Shown one piece after another: positions 1-12,166 of a stretch of 64,000 nt of DNA. Both the position numbers and the translations under genes were made by a program. Source of the DNA: Xestospongia muta (lineage: Eukaryota; Porifera; Demospongiae; Haplosclerida; Petrosiidae); assembly GCA_963693285.1 (NCBI GenBank), contig OY848917.1:8060192-8124191 (forward strand). Reading direction: 5' to 3'. The notes under the pieces were generated by a model, which was not told where the DNA came from, did no database searches, and was given only the letters and a program-made list of their open reading frames with translations. Position 1 is the stretch's first letter. Every line of letters begins with the position of its first letter.

Positions 1-1798
1 CAGAACCAGACTAGGTACATAATGATGTGCTGTATAAACTTTACCTATTGCTCCGCCATCTGAAATGGTAGATATCAATGGTCGATTGAACTCAGTACGT
101 AAAACTGTCTTTAGTAAGAATGGATTTGCAGCATCAGGAGCACCATCTTCTTGGTATATTGTTCGAGTACCACTTAATGCAGGCATGATCTGTGCCACCT
201 TAGCAGCTATAGCCTGTGACTTAAAAGCTGGTAGAAATGTGTCATATAAGTCATGCAGACTGACGTTGGCTGAGAAGCTATTTCTGATGTCTTCTGGTCC
301 ACTATGCACAGCAAAATGTTTAGCACAAGCTGCTATTTTTAAAAACCTAGAATAAACAGTTAAAGTATGAAGGCATGCATATAAATAGCCAGTCAATATA
401 AAATTATGTAAGCATTTACGACTTATGATAACTATAAAAACACTAAAAACATTGATAAAAGTACTCTGATATAATTATGACAAATGTTGTATAAATGGCT
501 TAGTTCTACACAATAAACCTCAAGCTAACCTCAAGGCTTGTGTTTATAAGTACTCTACAATCTGAAATTTGATCTAAGTTTTAAGTTGAACTAAGGCTGC
601 AAACAGTTACAATAAAGGGTGTTGACTAATGCTGATTTTTTACATACCTGAATCTATTCAATTCTAAGATTGATACAATTTTCTGCATTTTATATATCTG
701 AAGTATTGATATTTCTATTTTTTAGTGGTGGATACTATGTTTCAATTTTATGGCAATAATAAGTGACAGACAATTTCATAGATTTATGTTTGTAAAATTA
801 TCAATGCCATAAATGTCCAAAAGCACATTGCAGAGTCAGTATTGTCTGTGTGAAATGAAACAAACAAACTGTGTATACAAGTAACAGTTTCTTACCGAGG
901 ATCTTCACCTTCTTGAAGACCTTTTGTGTAAGCCACACCCATCAATGATAAGTGGTAGGGATCTTCACTAAATGTCTCTTTACCACGTCCCCATCGTGGG
1001 TCACGAAAAAGATTAACATTGGGAGAGAAACAGTTCAGACCAGCAGCCTCAGTACTTGAACCATTGAATTTAGCTAACATAATGTTATGTAATGCCCGAC
1101 CTTCATCAGCAGTGATTTCACCTACTCTCTGAATTAAATCAATATCAAATGTGGCTCCAAGTCCTAGAGTAGTAAATATATGTAATTAATACAATCAACT
1201 CATAAGAACATGTATTGATAATAATAATGTTAATCAAACCATCAACGTTTTGATATATGAGGGTTCACGGTATGTTGAGTAGGTATGTGTTCAAAGTTAT
1301 AAATACTTCTATTACTGCTCTATTACATTTATGCAAATATGATTGTTTAATAAATGTTTCCATTAGCTAACTATACCTACAGTGAACATGTGACTACCAG
1401 TTACATCAATACGTTAAATTATGGACATAATATACTGGAAACATGTACATAATGGAATAGTGTCACTCACCTAAAGGTGTTGGAAATACAGTCCAAGTAA
1501 TTCCCTCTGGCCAATCTCCTCCAGATAAGGCCCACCCATGTAGACAGTTAGATCGCCAATTGTAGTCTTTAATACCTAATCTAGGAATGGCTTTAGCATT
1601 AGCAGCACATTGACTATATAGCTCGTCATCAGTCAGCCTTGATACTAGGTCAGTTGCTCTATCTTCTGGTGACAGACTTGGGTTACAAAAAGGATAATTG
1701 GCCTGAGGTAGACTATTGCAGTCTACAGATTGAGTAGAGCTCCTAATAACGGGAGTAAAAAAGGATAGAACGGCCAGGAAGTAGATGAGGTTAGCCAT
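1..1798 (-). CDS. GH3 beta-xylosidase-like glycosidase, copy A (3' part outside window)
   Basis: Secreted glycoside hydrolase family 3 enzyme, expected to remove terminal xylose, arabinose or glucose residues from beta-linked glycans outside the cell or in lysosomes. Seen exons on the minus strand: exon 1 1471-1798 (start ATG at 1798, hydrophobic signal peptide MANLIYFLAVLSFF), exon 2 896-1163, exon 3 from 346 leftwards past the window edge. All junctions are GT..AG and the phases fit (1, then 2). Exon 1 has the LTDDEL and NWRSNCLHGWA motifs of plant-type beta-xylosidases. Exon 2 has [20 protein letters not shown], and exon 3 has the nucleophile motif ISDGGAI. Splicing exons 1 and 2 to an exon 3 of the length seen in copy B would give about 789 residues, normal for the family. 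This is the only one of the two copies with an intact exon 2. Confidence 0.85.
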
Positions 1799-2251
1799 AA
1801 TAGTTGTAAGGCGTGGCTCTAATTCTAGTAAAAGAGCATGCAGACGAGTTCAAAGGTCTTAAAATGCATACATACAGTAGTACTACTTCACATACAGATT
1901 ATACTTCACATAGTAATTTCATCGCAAGATTAATATTAGTTGAGTCAAGTATGTACAGTGATATTATTATTGCTATTATATGAAAGTAATCTACAGAATA
2001 ACTAGTGAAATCAAGCAACATACTGTCATGTATTAATATCTACATAATGTGATAAATAGGTCAACACTACCAACATTGCATTTACATGTTGTTTAACAGA
2101 AATGTTCAATTGAACAAACTGTCAGCCAAAACAATTATAACATGTATAATTGTGAGACACTCATTTTCTTGCTTCTTATAGCAACATTATTATATAGTTA
2201 ATGACTAAAACTACACCAATTTAAGCCAATTTAGAACAACCAAAAATATAC

Positions 2252-2326
2252 GAGGTTAACCATAATTTGGAAGGTGTGGCTCTAATTTTAGTAAAAGAGC
2301 ATGTACATGACTTCAAAGGTCCTAAA
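2252..2326 (-). repeat. Relic of a GH3 gene 5' end
   Basis: This stretch is a diverged second copy of 1787-1862, covering the start-codon region and 5' leader of the GH3 gene (shared strings include GTGGCTCTAATT and GTAAAAGAGCATG). The start codon and the first codons are recognisable but no exon follows. It is best read as what is left of an older third gene copy. Confidence 0.65.
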
Positions 2327-2658
2327 AAATTAAAAAATTTTTCACATCATGGTATATCTAGTGAATGTTCTCCAAAGCCAGCACTCATTTTGTCACTCTG
2401 TGAAAGTTAATGAAGCTTTACACCACAACAATTCAGTTGACAATGAAAGAGAAGGTAGTTGCATAGCTTCTTATGTTAGTTTTTTTATTTTATTAATCAG
2501 AATTAAAAATGTGATTTCAGTTATATCTCATTATTGCAGTGTAATCCTATATAATAAAACATGCTGTTGAAGTATATAATGATGATATATGGCAGAATTG
2601 ATAGATTTTTCTTTCTAAGAGAGGAAGTTAAAAGATGGTATGCTGAGTTAATTGAGTT

Positions 2659-2895
2659 TCATCTACATATGGTGGATCTAATGCAAAACAAGATGATATA
2701 AGGTACATCCTCCACTGTGTCACAAAGGATACATTGACTGGTCCTTAAAGGTATATTTCCTACTTGGAAGCATCCTGTTTCTTCAGCAAGTGGCAGACAA
2801 TCCCACCTCCATATACAGCAACCATTATACATCACATCTTGGTAGTCAGGTAAGGACACATATATTGAGAATACTTTTGCTAATCCCATATACAA
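2659..2895 (-). mobile_element. Possible 3' scrap of a non-LTR retrotransposon reverse transcriptase
   Basis: A 78-codon open frame reads RWDCLPLAEETGCF, then NIPLRTSQCILCDTVEDV and ILFC. This resembles the Cys/His-containing end of jockey/RTE-type reverse transcriptase proteins, where a segment like LPIETGRF..IPR..R.C..C....EDE.HFL..C is common. The upstream RT domain is absent. The match is short, so the call is tentative. Confidence 0.45.
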
Positions 2896-3064
2896 GCACT
2901 ATAATTAGTCTAAAATAGTAGCTAGTAGCTAATATATAATGATTTACATAACAATGTATACAAGTCATCAAATTCTTTACATAGAGTATAATTATTTTAT
3001 GTGAATGTCAATGTTATATATTGATGATAAGGTGAAAGTTTTAGAATATAACAGTCTATTCTAG

Positions 3065-3165
3065 GAAATAGCAAAATAGTTATGTAGAATTTTAACAGGC
3101 TATAGACTTGGTGGACATTTCAACAATTGTCAACAAAGACAGGTTCAATAGCAATTATAACAACA
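3065..3165 (-). repeat. Relic of a GH3 gene 3' end
   Basis: Diverged copy of the last codons and 3' flank of GH3 copy B (about 4583-4680). Shared landmarks are TAACAGGCTA, a GTCAACA(A/G) run and GACAGGTTCA. With the 5' relic at 2252 it brackets a lost older gene. The interior has been deleted and replaced by other repeats. Confidence 0.6.
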
Positions 3166-3275
3166 TTAGGATTGAAAACAGTACAATGTTTACTTTCAGT
3201 TCACATCATGGATGTACCTGTTAAATCAACCAATCAATTATCAAAGGGAAAACACCTACTAGCCAGTTTTATTAG
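3165..3275. repeat. Dispersed repeat block, inverted copy at 25160-25275
   Basis: Aligned by eye to the reverse complement of 25160-25275 with strong identity (shared TTAGGATTGAAAACAGTA and CAATCAATTATCAAAGGGAA). The short open frame starting at 3127 lies in this repeat and is not a gene. Confidence 0.7.
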
Positions 3276-3289
3276 TAGGCGCAATCTCT

Positions 3290-3465
3290 TAGAATCAAGC
3301 ATCAAGGAGCTGTTTCCAGTTGGGTTGGGTTCCTGTTTTTGAAGTATAACAGTACAGCAAAGTAGGAAAGCACATGTGATAAGTGATAAAAGGGTTCCTG
3401 ATTTTAGTTGTATATTGTAATGTCAGCCCTCGTCTTCCGTACCAACTGAATGATTAATTCCAATT
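3290..3465. repeat. Dispersed repeat block, direct copy at 25515-25690
   Basis: Direct, well-conserved match to 25515-25690 (shared GGTTGGGTTCCTG, GCAAAGTAGGAAAGCACAT, AAAAGGGTTCCTGATTTTAG). A third, more diverged partial copy is at 16613-16715. No coding potential seen. Confidence 0.75.
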
Positions 3466-3714
3466 TTCAAATACGTGATATTGCATGGAAGAAATTGGAA
3501 ATAGGAATGAATGTCTTTCCTCGGTTTCCGTAACCTTGATACAGTAATGACTTGTTCCAGTCTTTATATAATATGTGTGAGGAGTAAATGTACTGCTAAT
3601 AATTGAGTTGTTAAACAATTATTCCAAACTGTGCACTTTGTTACAATAATAACTTACTTCATGTTTATATTAATATTAATTTCATTTGGTTATTTTTATT
3701 TAATATGTAGATTT

Positions 3715-4215
3715 ACATAAAGTGGTTTTGTTACATACATTTATGACAATGGCAGACTGTTGTTTGACAAATAATTTATGTGAATTAGACTTTATCAGGT
3801 CTATGTTACAAGCAATAATTACTGTTCTTGAGGCTACATCAGAGCAACACAGATATTATACATGTACTAGTATAACAATGTTGTTGCCATCCACTTGTAT
3901 CTAATTATACTATTGAGAATTTTCAACCTTAAAATAAGATATTTCAAATAGTTTCTACCACCTACCACAAGATAGTTAAAGACACACCTTTTACAGATTC
4001 ATTTTATGATCACTGTAACAATTGTAAAATTTAACATGTCATTTTAACAATTAATTTGTACCTAACATGAATGGATTACTATGGAATATAGAATTATCGT
4101 GAATTACTCACTTTATAATTTGTTGGGATGTTGTACATTCACATGCCAACAAGTTATGCAGTGAGTAGTTTACATAAATTCTGTATTCCATAGTAATCAA
4201 GCAATGTGATTTTAC
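3715..4215. repeat. Repeat block with palindromic MITE copy 1 (4011-4215)
   Basis: Direct match to 26045-26720 (shared ATTATACATGTACTAGTATA, TTGTTGCCATCCACTTGTAT). The right part, 4011-4215, is a palindromic MITE. It starts CACTGTAACAATTG, and its two arms meet near 4135 around an ACTCACT/AGTGAGT pair. The outer right end is worn away. The same MITE family occurs at 14704-14940 and 26477-26720. Confidence 0.75.
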
Positions 4216-4284
4216 CTTTAAATAGTTTAGTAGCCATTTCAGTCTCTTTGTTTGTACTCATGTTCTGGAAGGTTCACAGTATAA

Positions 4285-4316
4285 TGTCCATAATGAATAA
4301 TCATTCATTATGGACA
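4285..4316. repeat. Short perfect hairpin
   Basis: Inverted repeat of about 14 bp (TGTCCATAATGAAT) around a 4-base loop. It could be a MITE fragment. No gene is positioned to use it as a terminator. Confidence 0.5.
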
Positions 4317-4609
4317 ATATTCACACTACACAGTACATGTGAATTCACATGTAATTATTTCCTATTCTATTAGTGATGTAGCCAAAATATAGCAACATCA
4401 CTGTTACTTAGCTCGCATCAAATAGATGTCAAGTTTACAATTTATGTAACGTAACCCTATACTGAAAGTTAAATATAGGTGCAAAATCAATGTGTTCAAT
4501 TATTGACAGAAATTCTTTGCATGTAATAGTAAAACAAAACTCAATTATTATACAATAAAAAACTAACAATCACCTTATGTATGAAATAGCAAATAGGTTA
4601 TCTTCAATA

Positions 4610-7486
4610 CTAACAGGCTAGACATGATGGTACATTTTGACAACTGTCAACAGGGACAGGTTCATTACCAATTATAAGAAAAGATGCCATAACATTAGTA
4701 TCTTCACCAACCAATGCATTCCCGGGTGATCTCCCACCAATACTCAACATGTACTGACCAGAATAAATATAACGCATTCCTTCAGAGTTAACTAGAGATA
4801 TAAGATATGGTGATATATTGAATTCAATGCTCACATTTTGTGATGGTTTCATTTGCTTAACTCGTTTAAATCCTACTAACTGTATATGAGGATGTTCTAA
4901 ATCATTTATTTGAGGATATATTATGTAGACTTGAACTACTTCATCACCAGCAACCTCTCCTGAGTTTTTAACAGACACACTCATTTTAATGGTCTCGCAA
5001 GATTTTATGTTATCAGAAGGAAGATTAATATTGCTGTATGTAAAGTTAGTATAACTGAGACCATAGCCAAAAGGAAATAATATCTGCCCTTGAAAATAGC
5101 GATAGGTTCGACCTGGTTTCGGAGACATGTGATAGTCTTCTGAGTCTCGTAAATCTGAACTACTCATTAGTGTGGTCACTGGCATACGACCAGCAGGGTT
5201 ATACTGACCAAACAAGATGTCAGCTAAACCGAGTCCTCCTAAAGCTCCAGGATAGAAGGCTTCAATGATAGCTAACACTCCCTCATCATTATAAAGTTCA
5301 GGAATACTTAGAGGACCACCATTGATAAGAATGAGGATGATGTTAGGATTTGTTTCCAATAAAAGTGTTAAGAGTAAAGACTGACAGCCAGGAAGATTAA
5401 GAACATCTACCTTAATGTCATTCAGACATACAGTAACCTTCCTATCATGACCTTCTCCCTCCAATGTATCATCAAGTCCCATTACTGCTATAACATAGTC
5501 GGCACCTCGAGCAGCCATTAGGGCATCAGGAAACCCAGTTGTGTTAGGACAGGCAGGATCTATACAACCTGATCCATATGTTAGTAATGTATTAGCATTC
5601 AAGTTATTGATAAAGTTATTTACACCTGACAGTATGCTGGTTATAGTGGATGGGATACCAACATAGTTAGATAAGAGTGTATTAGTGGCATTTGCTAATG
5701 GACCAACAACAGCAAGTTTCTTAACTTTCAAAGGGTCAATTGGTAGAGTGTTTTGAGCATTCTTTAACAACACAATAGATTCATGTACAGACAATAGATT
5801 AGTTTCAGCGTTTTCTTTTGTATCTAAGTGACTTGCGTCAATATGTTGGTAAGACACAGACTCATATGGGTCGAAATCACCAACTTGAATACGAAGATAA
5901 AAACCCCTCCATACAGCTTTCTGGATAGTTCTCATATGAACATAACCTTCACTAATAGCTGAAGGAAGGTATTTTGTATACACATCATCATATATTAAAT
6001 CTAAATCAGTAGTAGCATTCATACATACAGCAGCTGCCAGAACCAGACTAGGTACATAATGATGTGCTGTATAAACTTGACCTATTGCTCCGCCATCTGA
6101 AATGGTAGATATCAATGGTCGATTGAACTCAGTACGTAAAACTGTCTTTAGTAAGAATGGATTTGCAGCATCAGGAGCACCATCTTCTTGGTATATTGTT
6201 CGAGTACCACTTAATGCAGGCATGATCTGTGCCACCTTAGCAGCTATAGCCTGTGACTTAAAAGCTGGTAGAAATGTGTCATATAAGTCATGCAGACTGA
6301 CGTTGGCTGAGAAGCTATTTCTGATGTCTTCTGGTCCACTATGCACAGCAAAATGTTTAGCACAAGCTGCTATTTTTAAAAACCTAGAATAAACAGTTAA
6401 AGTATGAAGGCATGCATATAAATAGCCAGTCAATATAAAATTATGTAAGCATTTACGACTTATGATAACTATAAAAACACTAAAAACATTGATAAAAGTA
6501 CTCTGATATAATTATGACAAATGTTGCATAAATGGCTTAGTTCTACACAATAAACCTCAAGCTAACCTCAAGGTTTGTGTTTATAAGTACTCTACAATCT
6601 GAAATTTGATCTAAGTTTTAAGTATAACTAAGGCTACAAACAGTTACAATAAAGGGTGTTGACTAATGCTGATTTTTTACATACCTGAATCCATTCAATT
6701 CTAAGATTGATACAATTTTCTGCATTTTATATATCTGAAGTATTGATATTTCTATTTTTTAGTGGTGGATACCACGTTTCAATTTTATGTCAATAATAAG
6801 TGACAGACAATTTCATAGATTTATGTTTGTAAAATTATCAATGCCATAAATGTCCAAAAGCACATTGCAGAGTCAGTATTGTCTGTGTGAAATGAAACAA
6901 ACAAACTGTGTATACAAGTAACAGTTTCTTACCGAGGATCTTCACCTTCTTGAAGACCTTTTGTGTAAGCCACGCCCATCAATGATAAGTGGTAGGGATC
7001 TTCACTAAATGTCTCTTTACCACGTCCCCATCGTGGGTCACGAAAAAGATTAACATTGGGAGAGAAACAGTTCAGACCAGCAGCCTCAGTACTTGAACAA
7101 ATTAAATTATGGACATAATATACTGGAAACATGTACATAATGGAATAGTGTCACTCACCTAAAGGTGTTGGAAATACAGTCCAAGTAATTCCCTCTGGCC
7201 AATCTCCTCCAGATAAGGCCCACCCATGTAGACAGTTAGATCGCCAATTGTAGTCTTTAATACCTAATCTAGGAATGGCTTTAGCATTAGCAGCACATTG
7301 ACTATATAGCTCGTCATCAGTCAGCCTTGATACTAGGTCAGTTGCTCTATCTTCTGGTGACAGACTTGGGTTACAAAAAGGATAATTGGCCTGAGGTAGA
7401 CTATTGCAGTCTACAGATTGAGTAGAGCTCCTAATAACGGGAGTAAAAAAGGATAGAACGGCCAGGAAGTAGATGAGGTTAGCCAT
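4610..7486 (-). pseudogene. GH3 beta-xylosidase-like glycosidase, copy B, exon 2 damaged
   Basis: Near-identical tandem copy of the gene at the left edge. Exon 1 is 7159-7486, the remnant of exon 2 is 6933 to about 7098, and exon 3 is 4610-6383. Exon 3 is long and open. It carries the nucleophile Asp (ISDGGAI), a likely acid/base region GLDDTLEGEGHDRK, the C-terminal alpha/beta domain (LINGGPLSIPELYNDEG, FPFGYGLSYTNFTY) and a fibronectin-III-like tail. Compared with copy A, 349 bp are missing at about 7098, which removes the exon 2 acceptor and the 5' part of that exon. Using the only nearby AG (TTCAAG) brings a stop within a few codons, and joining exon 1 straight to exon 3 also gives a stop (GGT TTT TAA). 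So a full product cannot be made by simple splicing. A separate promoter inside could still express the open exon 3, but I see no evidence for that. Confidence 0.75.
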
Positions 7487-7949
7487 AATAGTTGTAAGGC
7501 GTGGCTCTAATTCTAGTAAAAGAGCATGCAGACGAGTTCAAAGGTCTTAAAATGCATACATACAGTAGTACTACTTCACATACAGATTATACTTCACATA
7601 GTAATTTCATCGCAAGATTAATATTAGTTGAGTCAAGTATGTACAGTGATATTATTATTGCTATTATATGAAAGTAATCTACAGAATAACTAGTGAAATC
7701 AAGCAACATACTGTCATGTATTAATATCTACATAATGTGATAAATAGGTCAACACTACCAACATTGCATTTACATGTTGTTTAACAGAAATGTTCAATTG
7801 AACAAACTGTCAGCCAAAACAATTATAACATGTATAATTGTGAGACACTCATTTTCTTGCTTCTTATAGCAACATTATTATATAGTTAATGACTAAGACT
7901 ATACTAATTTAAGCCAATTTAGAATGGCCAAAAATACATGAGGTTAACT

Positions 7950-9170
7950 ATGATGTTGAAAGATAGGTCTGCTGGTTTTTATGGTGTCTATAAACAGTGC
8001 TTCGTTTAAAAGTGAGCTTGAACTTACATCATACATTTTCCATGTTATATTACAGATCAAAGCAAAAATTATTGAAGGCATTTCGATAAAGTTTATAAAA
8101 AATACAACATCAAACATCATATTTTCAAAATGTCCACAATGTGGAGACTTATAAATTGAATACTCCCATCCTGAATCATCCTCACAAACAATTCTCACTC
8201 CTGAAGAACTACCATTCTCTACTTTTCTCTTAAATGATTAAGAATGTTCGATCTAATGAAATTGTTTATTACTTTGTACTGTTTTTTCGCATTTAGTAAG
8301 AAAAATTGACTTGTTTGTAAACTGAAAGTTACATCCACTACTTTATTTTCAAGATGTGATATTAAAAGGTTATGGCAAGCATATCATTTACTGTTGAAAG
8401 CCTATATATACAATTGTTCTTTAAGCAAACTTACTATACAAATTATGCAATAGAAGCATTTGATTTACTTGTCTTGTTAGATGGTGCATTATTAGATTCA
8501 GCGTATCATCAACTAAATTGAATCCCTGTGTATAACTATAAAGTGAAGTCGTAATAAAAATCTAAATTGATTGCATATTTGTATACTAGGGGGCTAGTAG
8601 TTGTGTTTCTGCATAGACAATTTTACAAGTAATGTTTTGCATTGCAAAAAAGTGTTCATGTATTATGTGTTACATTATGGTAGCATGCCTTAATTGTCTA
8701 TCGTGTGACATTTGTGTAGTCAAAATGACTTGATGATTGTGGAAGGGTATCAACAGTGTTACAATTATTATTATGCCATTCCAAGACACACCATCCCACT
8801 CCAAACCTGACTAAACATTAAGCATATTACTAGTACTGTATGTTCCCTTTTTAGTGTAGCACCACACTCATTATTACTATATATTTATTTTGACTTAGAA
8901 ATTAGTCTCCTACTCAGATGGAAAAGCTCCCAGTGAAAACTGTCTGGTAAAAGTAGCTAAACCTCGGGACCAGCGTACGTGATGGTATTATATTCTAAAG
9001 TGATAGAATATGCAAGGGAACTGGCATAGCCACATTCTTCACATGTGAATGACAAAGCTCATTGAATTAGTAGACAACAATAGAGAACAAACAGAAATGA
9101 CCGGCATGCAAGTAGTCGTAACAAAGATTCACTCACAGTCAAACAAATAAATGGTAAATATTATCAACAA
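7950..9170. other. Intergenic, no supported gene
   Basis: AT-rich spacer between the GH3 duplication, whose homology to copy A fades at about 7930, and the Tc1 element. An 84-codon minus-strand open frame at 7944-8198 has no recognisable motif and is not called. Confidence 0.6.
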
Positions 9171-10677
9171 CAAAAACTCGAAGAGTTCGGCCACCCACAC
9201 GGAAGTTGCATTATTTGATTTTATTTAAATTAACCACAGCTACACGTGTAATGTTTCTGTGCTGTTACAGCTATTTTTGAAGAAAAGGCTTAACAGGGAG
9301 TGGTATGGAGTCTGTTACAGTTACATTAGAAGTTGGAGAAACTTTATGATAAGTAATATCTGTGTTTTAAACTAGGGATGATGTTTATTATCATGTTTTA
9401 TGGCAAAAATAAATAAAATAGTACCTTTTGTAAGTAAATATGTCTAGTACTTTGTGTGCCCTCCCCTTGCTTTAATAACAAGTTCGATTCTTCGTGGCAT
9501 TGACGAGACCAGGTTTTGTATTATCTCTGAAGGTATATTCTCCCAATGATCATTTAGGGTGTCCCATAATTGAAAAGGAGTTGTTGGCAATTTTTCAAGT
9601 TTCCTCTCTAAATAGTCCCATAGGTTTCTATTGGGTTTAAGTCTGGAGATTGTGTTGGCCATGTAGTACAATTAACATTGTTTTCATCCATCCATTCTGT
9701 TATTAGATGAGCCTTGTGGCAAGATGTATTATCATGCATGAAGATGTAGTCCAAACCTCTTATTGACCAGGCTGATGGAATCATTGCATTTTCTAGTATT
9801 TCTAAATACTGAAATCTATCCATCTTGTCTTTGACTTGTACTAACATACCCTTTTCATTGCTGCAGATATATCCCCACACCATCACACTACCACCACCGC
9901 CCCGTATACAGTCCTCATTAAATTCTTCTGATAGTCTACGTCGTATGTACGTTCAACCATTGCTATGGAACAGATTAAATTTGGACTCATCAGACCATAC
10001 AACTTTCTTCCACATATCCTCTGTCCAGTCCCTATGATCCTTTACCCATTGGAGACATTGTTGTTTATATCTTGGCAGTAACAGTGGTTTCCTTCTCGAT
10101 ATTCTACCATTTATTCCAGCATCTATTGGTCTTTTCTTCACTGTACTTGAGGAAGCCATGACATTATCTTCCTCCTTCTATATATTTTTCAAAAGAGGTG
10201 CTGTTAGTTTACGATCTCTGATTGACTTTAACATGAGATTTCTATCTTCTCGTTTTGAAGACAATTTGGGATGTCCAGGTCGTGGTTCATCAGTTACTGA
10301 CTTATTTTTCTTGTATTTTTGATGATGTCATTTATTGTACTCTTTGGTATTTTTAATTGTTTTGATATAGCTCTAGATGGCAGTTTAAGCTGGTGCAAAG
10401 CTATAATTTGACCTCTCTGCAACTCACTGGAGGGTTTTCCTCTGGGCATGTTGTGGTCAGCTATTTACTAATTGTTTCCAGACACTTGTCTCCAAGCCAA
10501 GGACTAAGGAGTTTATAACTGCTGCTCTAGTTGCTTTTGTGTAAAGAGCTGTTGATACATGTAACCGAGCAGCTGTAAGATGTTCTGATAAGTACTGCGC
10601 GGTGTTTAAGTAAATAAGCTTAAGTACTATTTTTAATGAGAAATACGTGGGTGACCGAACTCTTTAGAGTGCCACTG
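9171..10677 (-). mobile_element. Tc1/mariner-type transposon, inactive
   Basis: Roughly 1.5-kb element with imperfect terminal inverted repeats. Left is CTCGAAGAGTTCGGCCACCC (from 9177). The right end, read inward, is CTCTAAAGAGTTCGGTCACC (ending 10670), with outer bases CAGTGGCA at 10677. The transposase on the minus strand starts at 10449 (MPRGKPSSELQRGQIIALHQ, paired helix-turn-helix region). It continues through WSDESKFNLF (first Asp) and IFMHDNTSCHKAHLI (second Asp) to SPDLNPIE (Glu). The last Asp-Glu spacing is 34 residues, the Tc1 DD34E pattern. The frame is broken near 10320, 10165, 9900-9950 and 9626, so no active enzyme is made. Confidence 0.9.
9444..10449 (-). pseudogene. Tc1 DD34E transposase pseudogene
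   Basis: Coding relic inside the Tc1 element. It is readable only by switching frame at least three times, with a TAG stop before the MASSSTVKKRP segment. The three catalytic acidic positions survive in separate frame pieces. In life the family cuts and pastes at TA sites. This copy could only be mobilised in trans, and its unequal end sequences make that doubtful. Confidence 0.88.
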
Positions 10678-10953
10678 ATAGTAACTATCATAGAAAGTAA
10701 CATCTTTTTTCTTACATTAAGTACGTCACTATACTTTTAGAGTTAAAGGTTTTTGCATAAGATTAAGGTATCTTTGGTCATTTGCTCCTACTATTTTTAA
10801 CGATATTCATTGTGAGCATTCACGTGAGTGACATTTAACTTCCTACGCAAATCTGGGGCGTGGTAGGCAAGGGACAAGACTAGTGTGGGAGTGCAAAGGA
10901 ATGTTCACCAGGATGTTTTGTCAAAGCTTTAGCAAAACTGTATCTAATAAGTA

Positions 10954-11826
10954 ATGGATGACAAAACGAGTCCACAAAGTTTTGGTGATCTCGATGATGG
11001 GCCAAAGAAAGATTTAGAAGCCAAAATTGTCATTCTCGAACAAAGAGTCGACCACCTAGAAAAGGAAGTCGCCAATCTTAAGAAAATTACGACGTGCTCC
11101 GTATCGTCGAATGCAAGTGAACAGATTCATGATAGAATGGAGAAGTTACCCATTCAAAAACGGCGAACAGTTGTCTTTCTTGGAAAAGTAGGTGCAGGAA
11201 AGGCCACGTTGGCTAATACTATAGCTGGTAATGTTATGTTTAAATCGTCTGATGCGATTGATAGCATGACAAGAAGAGTCAGGGACAATAACTTTGCAGA
11301 GAAAGATATTAGTATTGATAGTGTGCACTATGCATTGTCTTTTCTTCTACTTGATACTTATGGATTGCAAGTTGTGAACCAAACAGACCATATTAATAAT
11401 GTGACATCAGTTAACCTTATATTATTTGTTTACAAGTACGGTCGTTACACACAAGAAGAAAATGATTCATTAACAATGGCAGTAAACATGCTTGGTGAAG
11501 ATGCAAAACGAGTTTCAGCTCTAATTATAACTGGATGTGAGGATCTCAGCGGATGTGGGAGACAGCGGATAATAAAGGATTTTAAAACAAATCCACTAAC
11601 TAAACAGCTTGCAAATTTTATGGAGAAAGGAATTTACACAGTTGGTTTTCCTGATCTTGGATCAACTAATGAGGAGATTAGGAAAGGTTACATGACAACA
11701 ATTGAAAAGGATAAGGCACAACTATGGGATCTTGTTGAAGCAAGTGAAGAATCTATCAAACCTCAAGTCTCAAATCCCAGTTATTATATACAAAAGCCCT
11801 TCACTACTTATTGCATAATCTCCTGA
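10954..11826 (+). CDS. AIG1/GIMAP-like GTPase with coiled coil and CaaX tail
   Basis: Single-exon gene of 290 residues. Residues about 17-45 form a heptad-rich coiled coil (LEAKIVILEQRVDHLEKEV). The G domain follows: P-loop GKVGAGKA at 77-84, DTYG (G3) at 134-137, and a TGCED segment where G4 is expected. The P-loop has Ala where GTPases have the Mg-binding Ser/Thr, so hydrolysis may be weak or lost; the following Thr might compensate. The protein ends CIIS, a CaaX-type prenylation signal, so membrane attachment is likely. Animal GIMAPs and plant IANs act in immunity and cell survival at membranes; that role here is inference. A related gene faces it from 13097 and the two converge, about 540 bp apart. 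Confidence 0.85.
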   Translation: MDDKTSPQSFGDLDDGPKKDLEAKIVILEQRVDHLEKEVANLKKITTCSVSSNASEQIHDRMEKLPIQKRRTVVFLGKVGAGKATLANTIAGNVMFKSSDAIDSMTRRVRDNNFAEKDISIDSVHYALSFLLLDTYGLQVVNQTDHINNVTSVNLILFVYKYGRYTQEENDSLTMAVNMLGEDAKRVSALIITGCEDLSGCGRQRIIKDFKTNPLTKQLANFMEKGIYTVGFPDLGSTNEEIRKGYMTTIEKDKAQLWDLVEASEESIKPQVSNPSYYIQKPFTTYCIIS

Positions 11827-12077
11827 CTACAATTTATGACTTAGTTAACACACATGCAATTTACATTTTGTTAGCTTATTATTGACTTTAAACATTATTG
11901 TAAGATCAAACCATATACATACTGTATGTAATATTATGAAATGTTATATACCAAACCACTTTTATACACTATTCCATACATATATATTGTAATACAGTGT
12001 TTGATACATGCATATACATTGCATTGGGAGGGTACAAACATGACTTGTTCTTATTAAAGCAACTAATTAGATTCCTA

Positions 12078-12078
12078 T

Positions 12079-12166
<88 letters not shown>

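Noticed and set aside
6102..6392. Plus-strand 96-codon frame present in both GH3 copies (also 65-355)
   Set aside because: Antisense to GH3 exon 3, whose sense frame has the catalytic motif. Presence in both copies just reflects the duplication.
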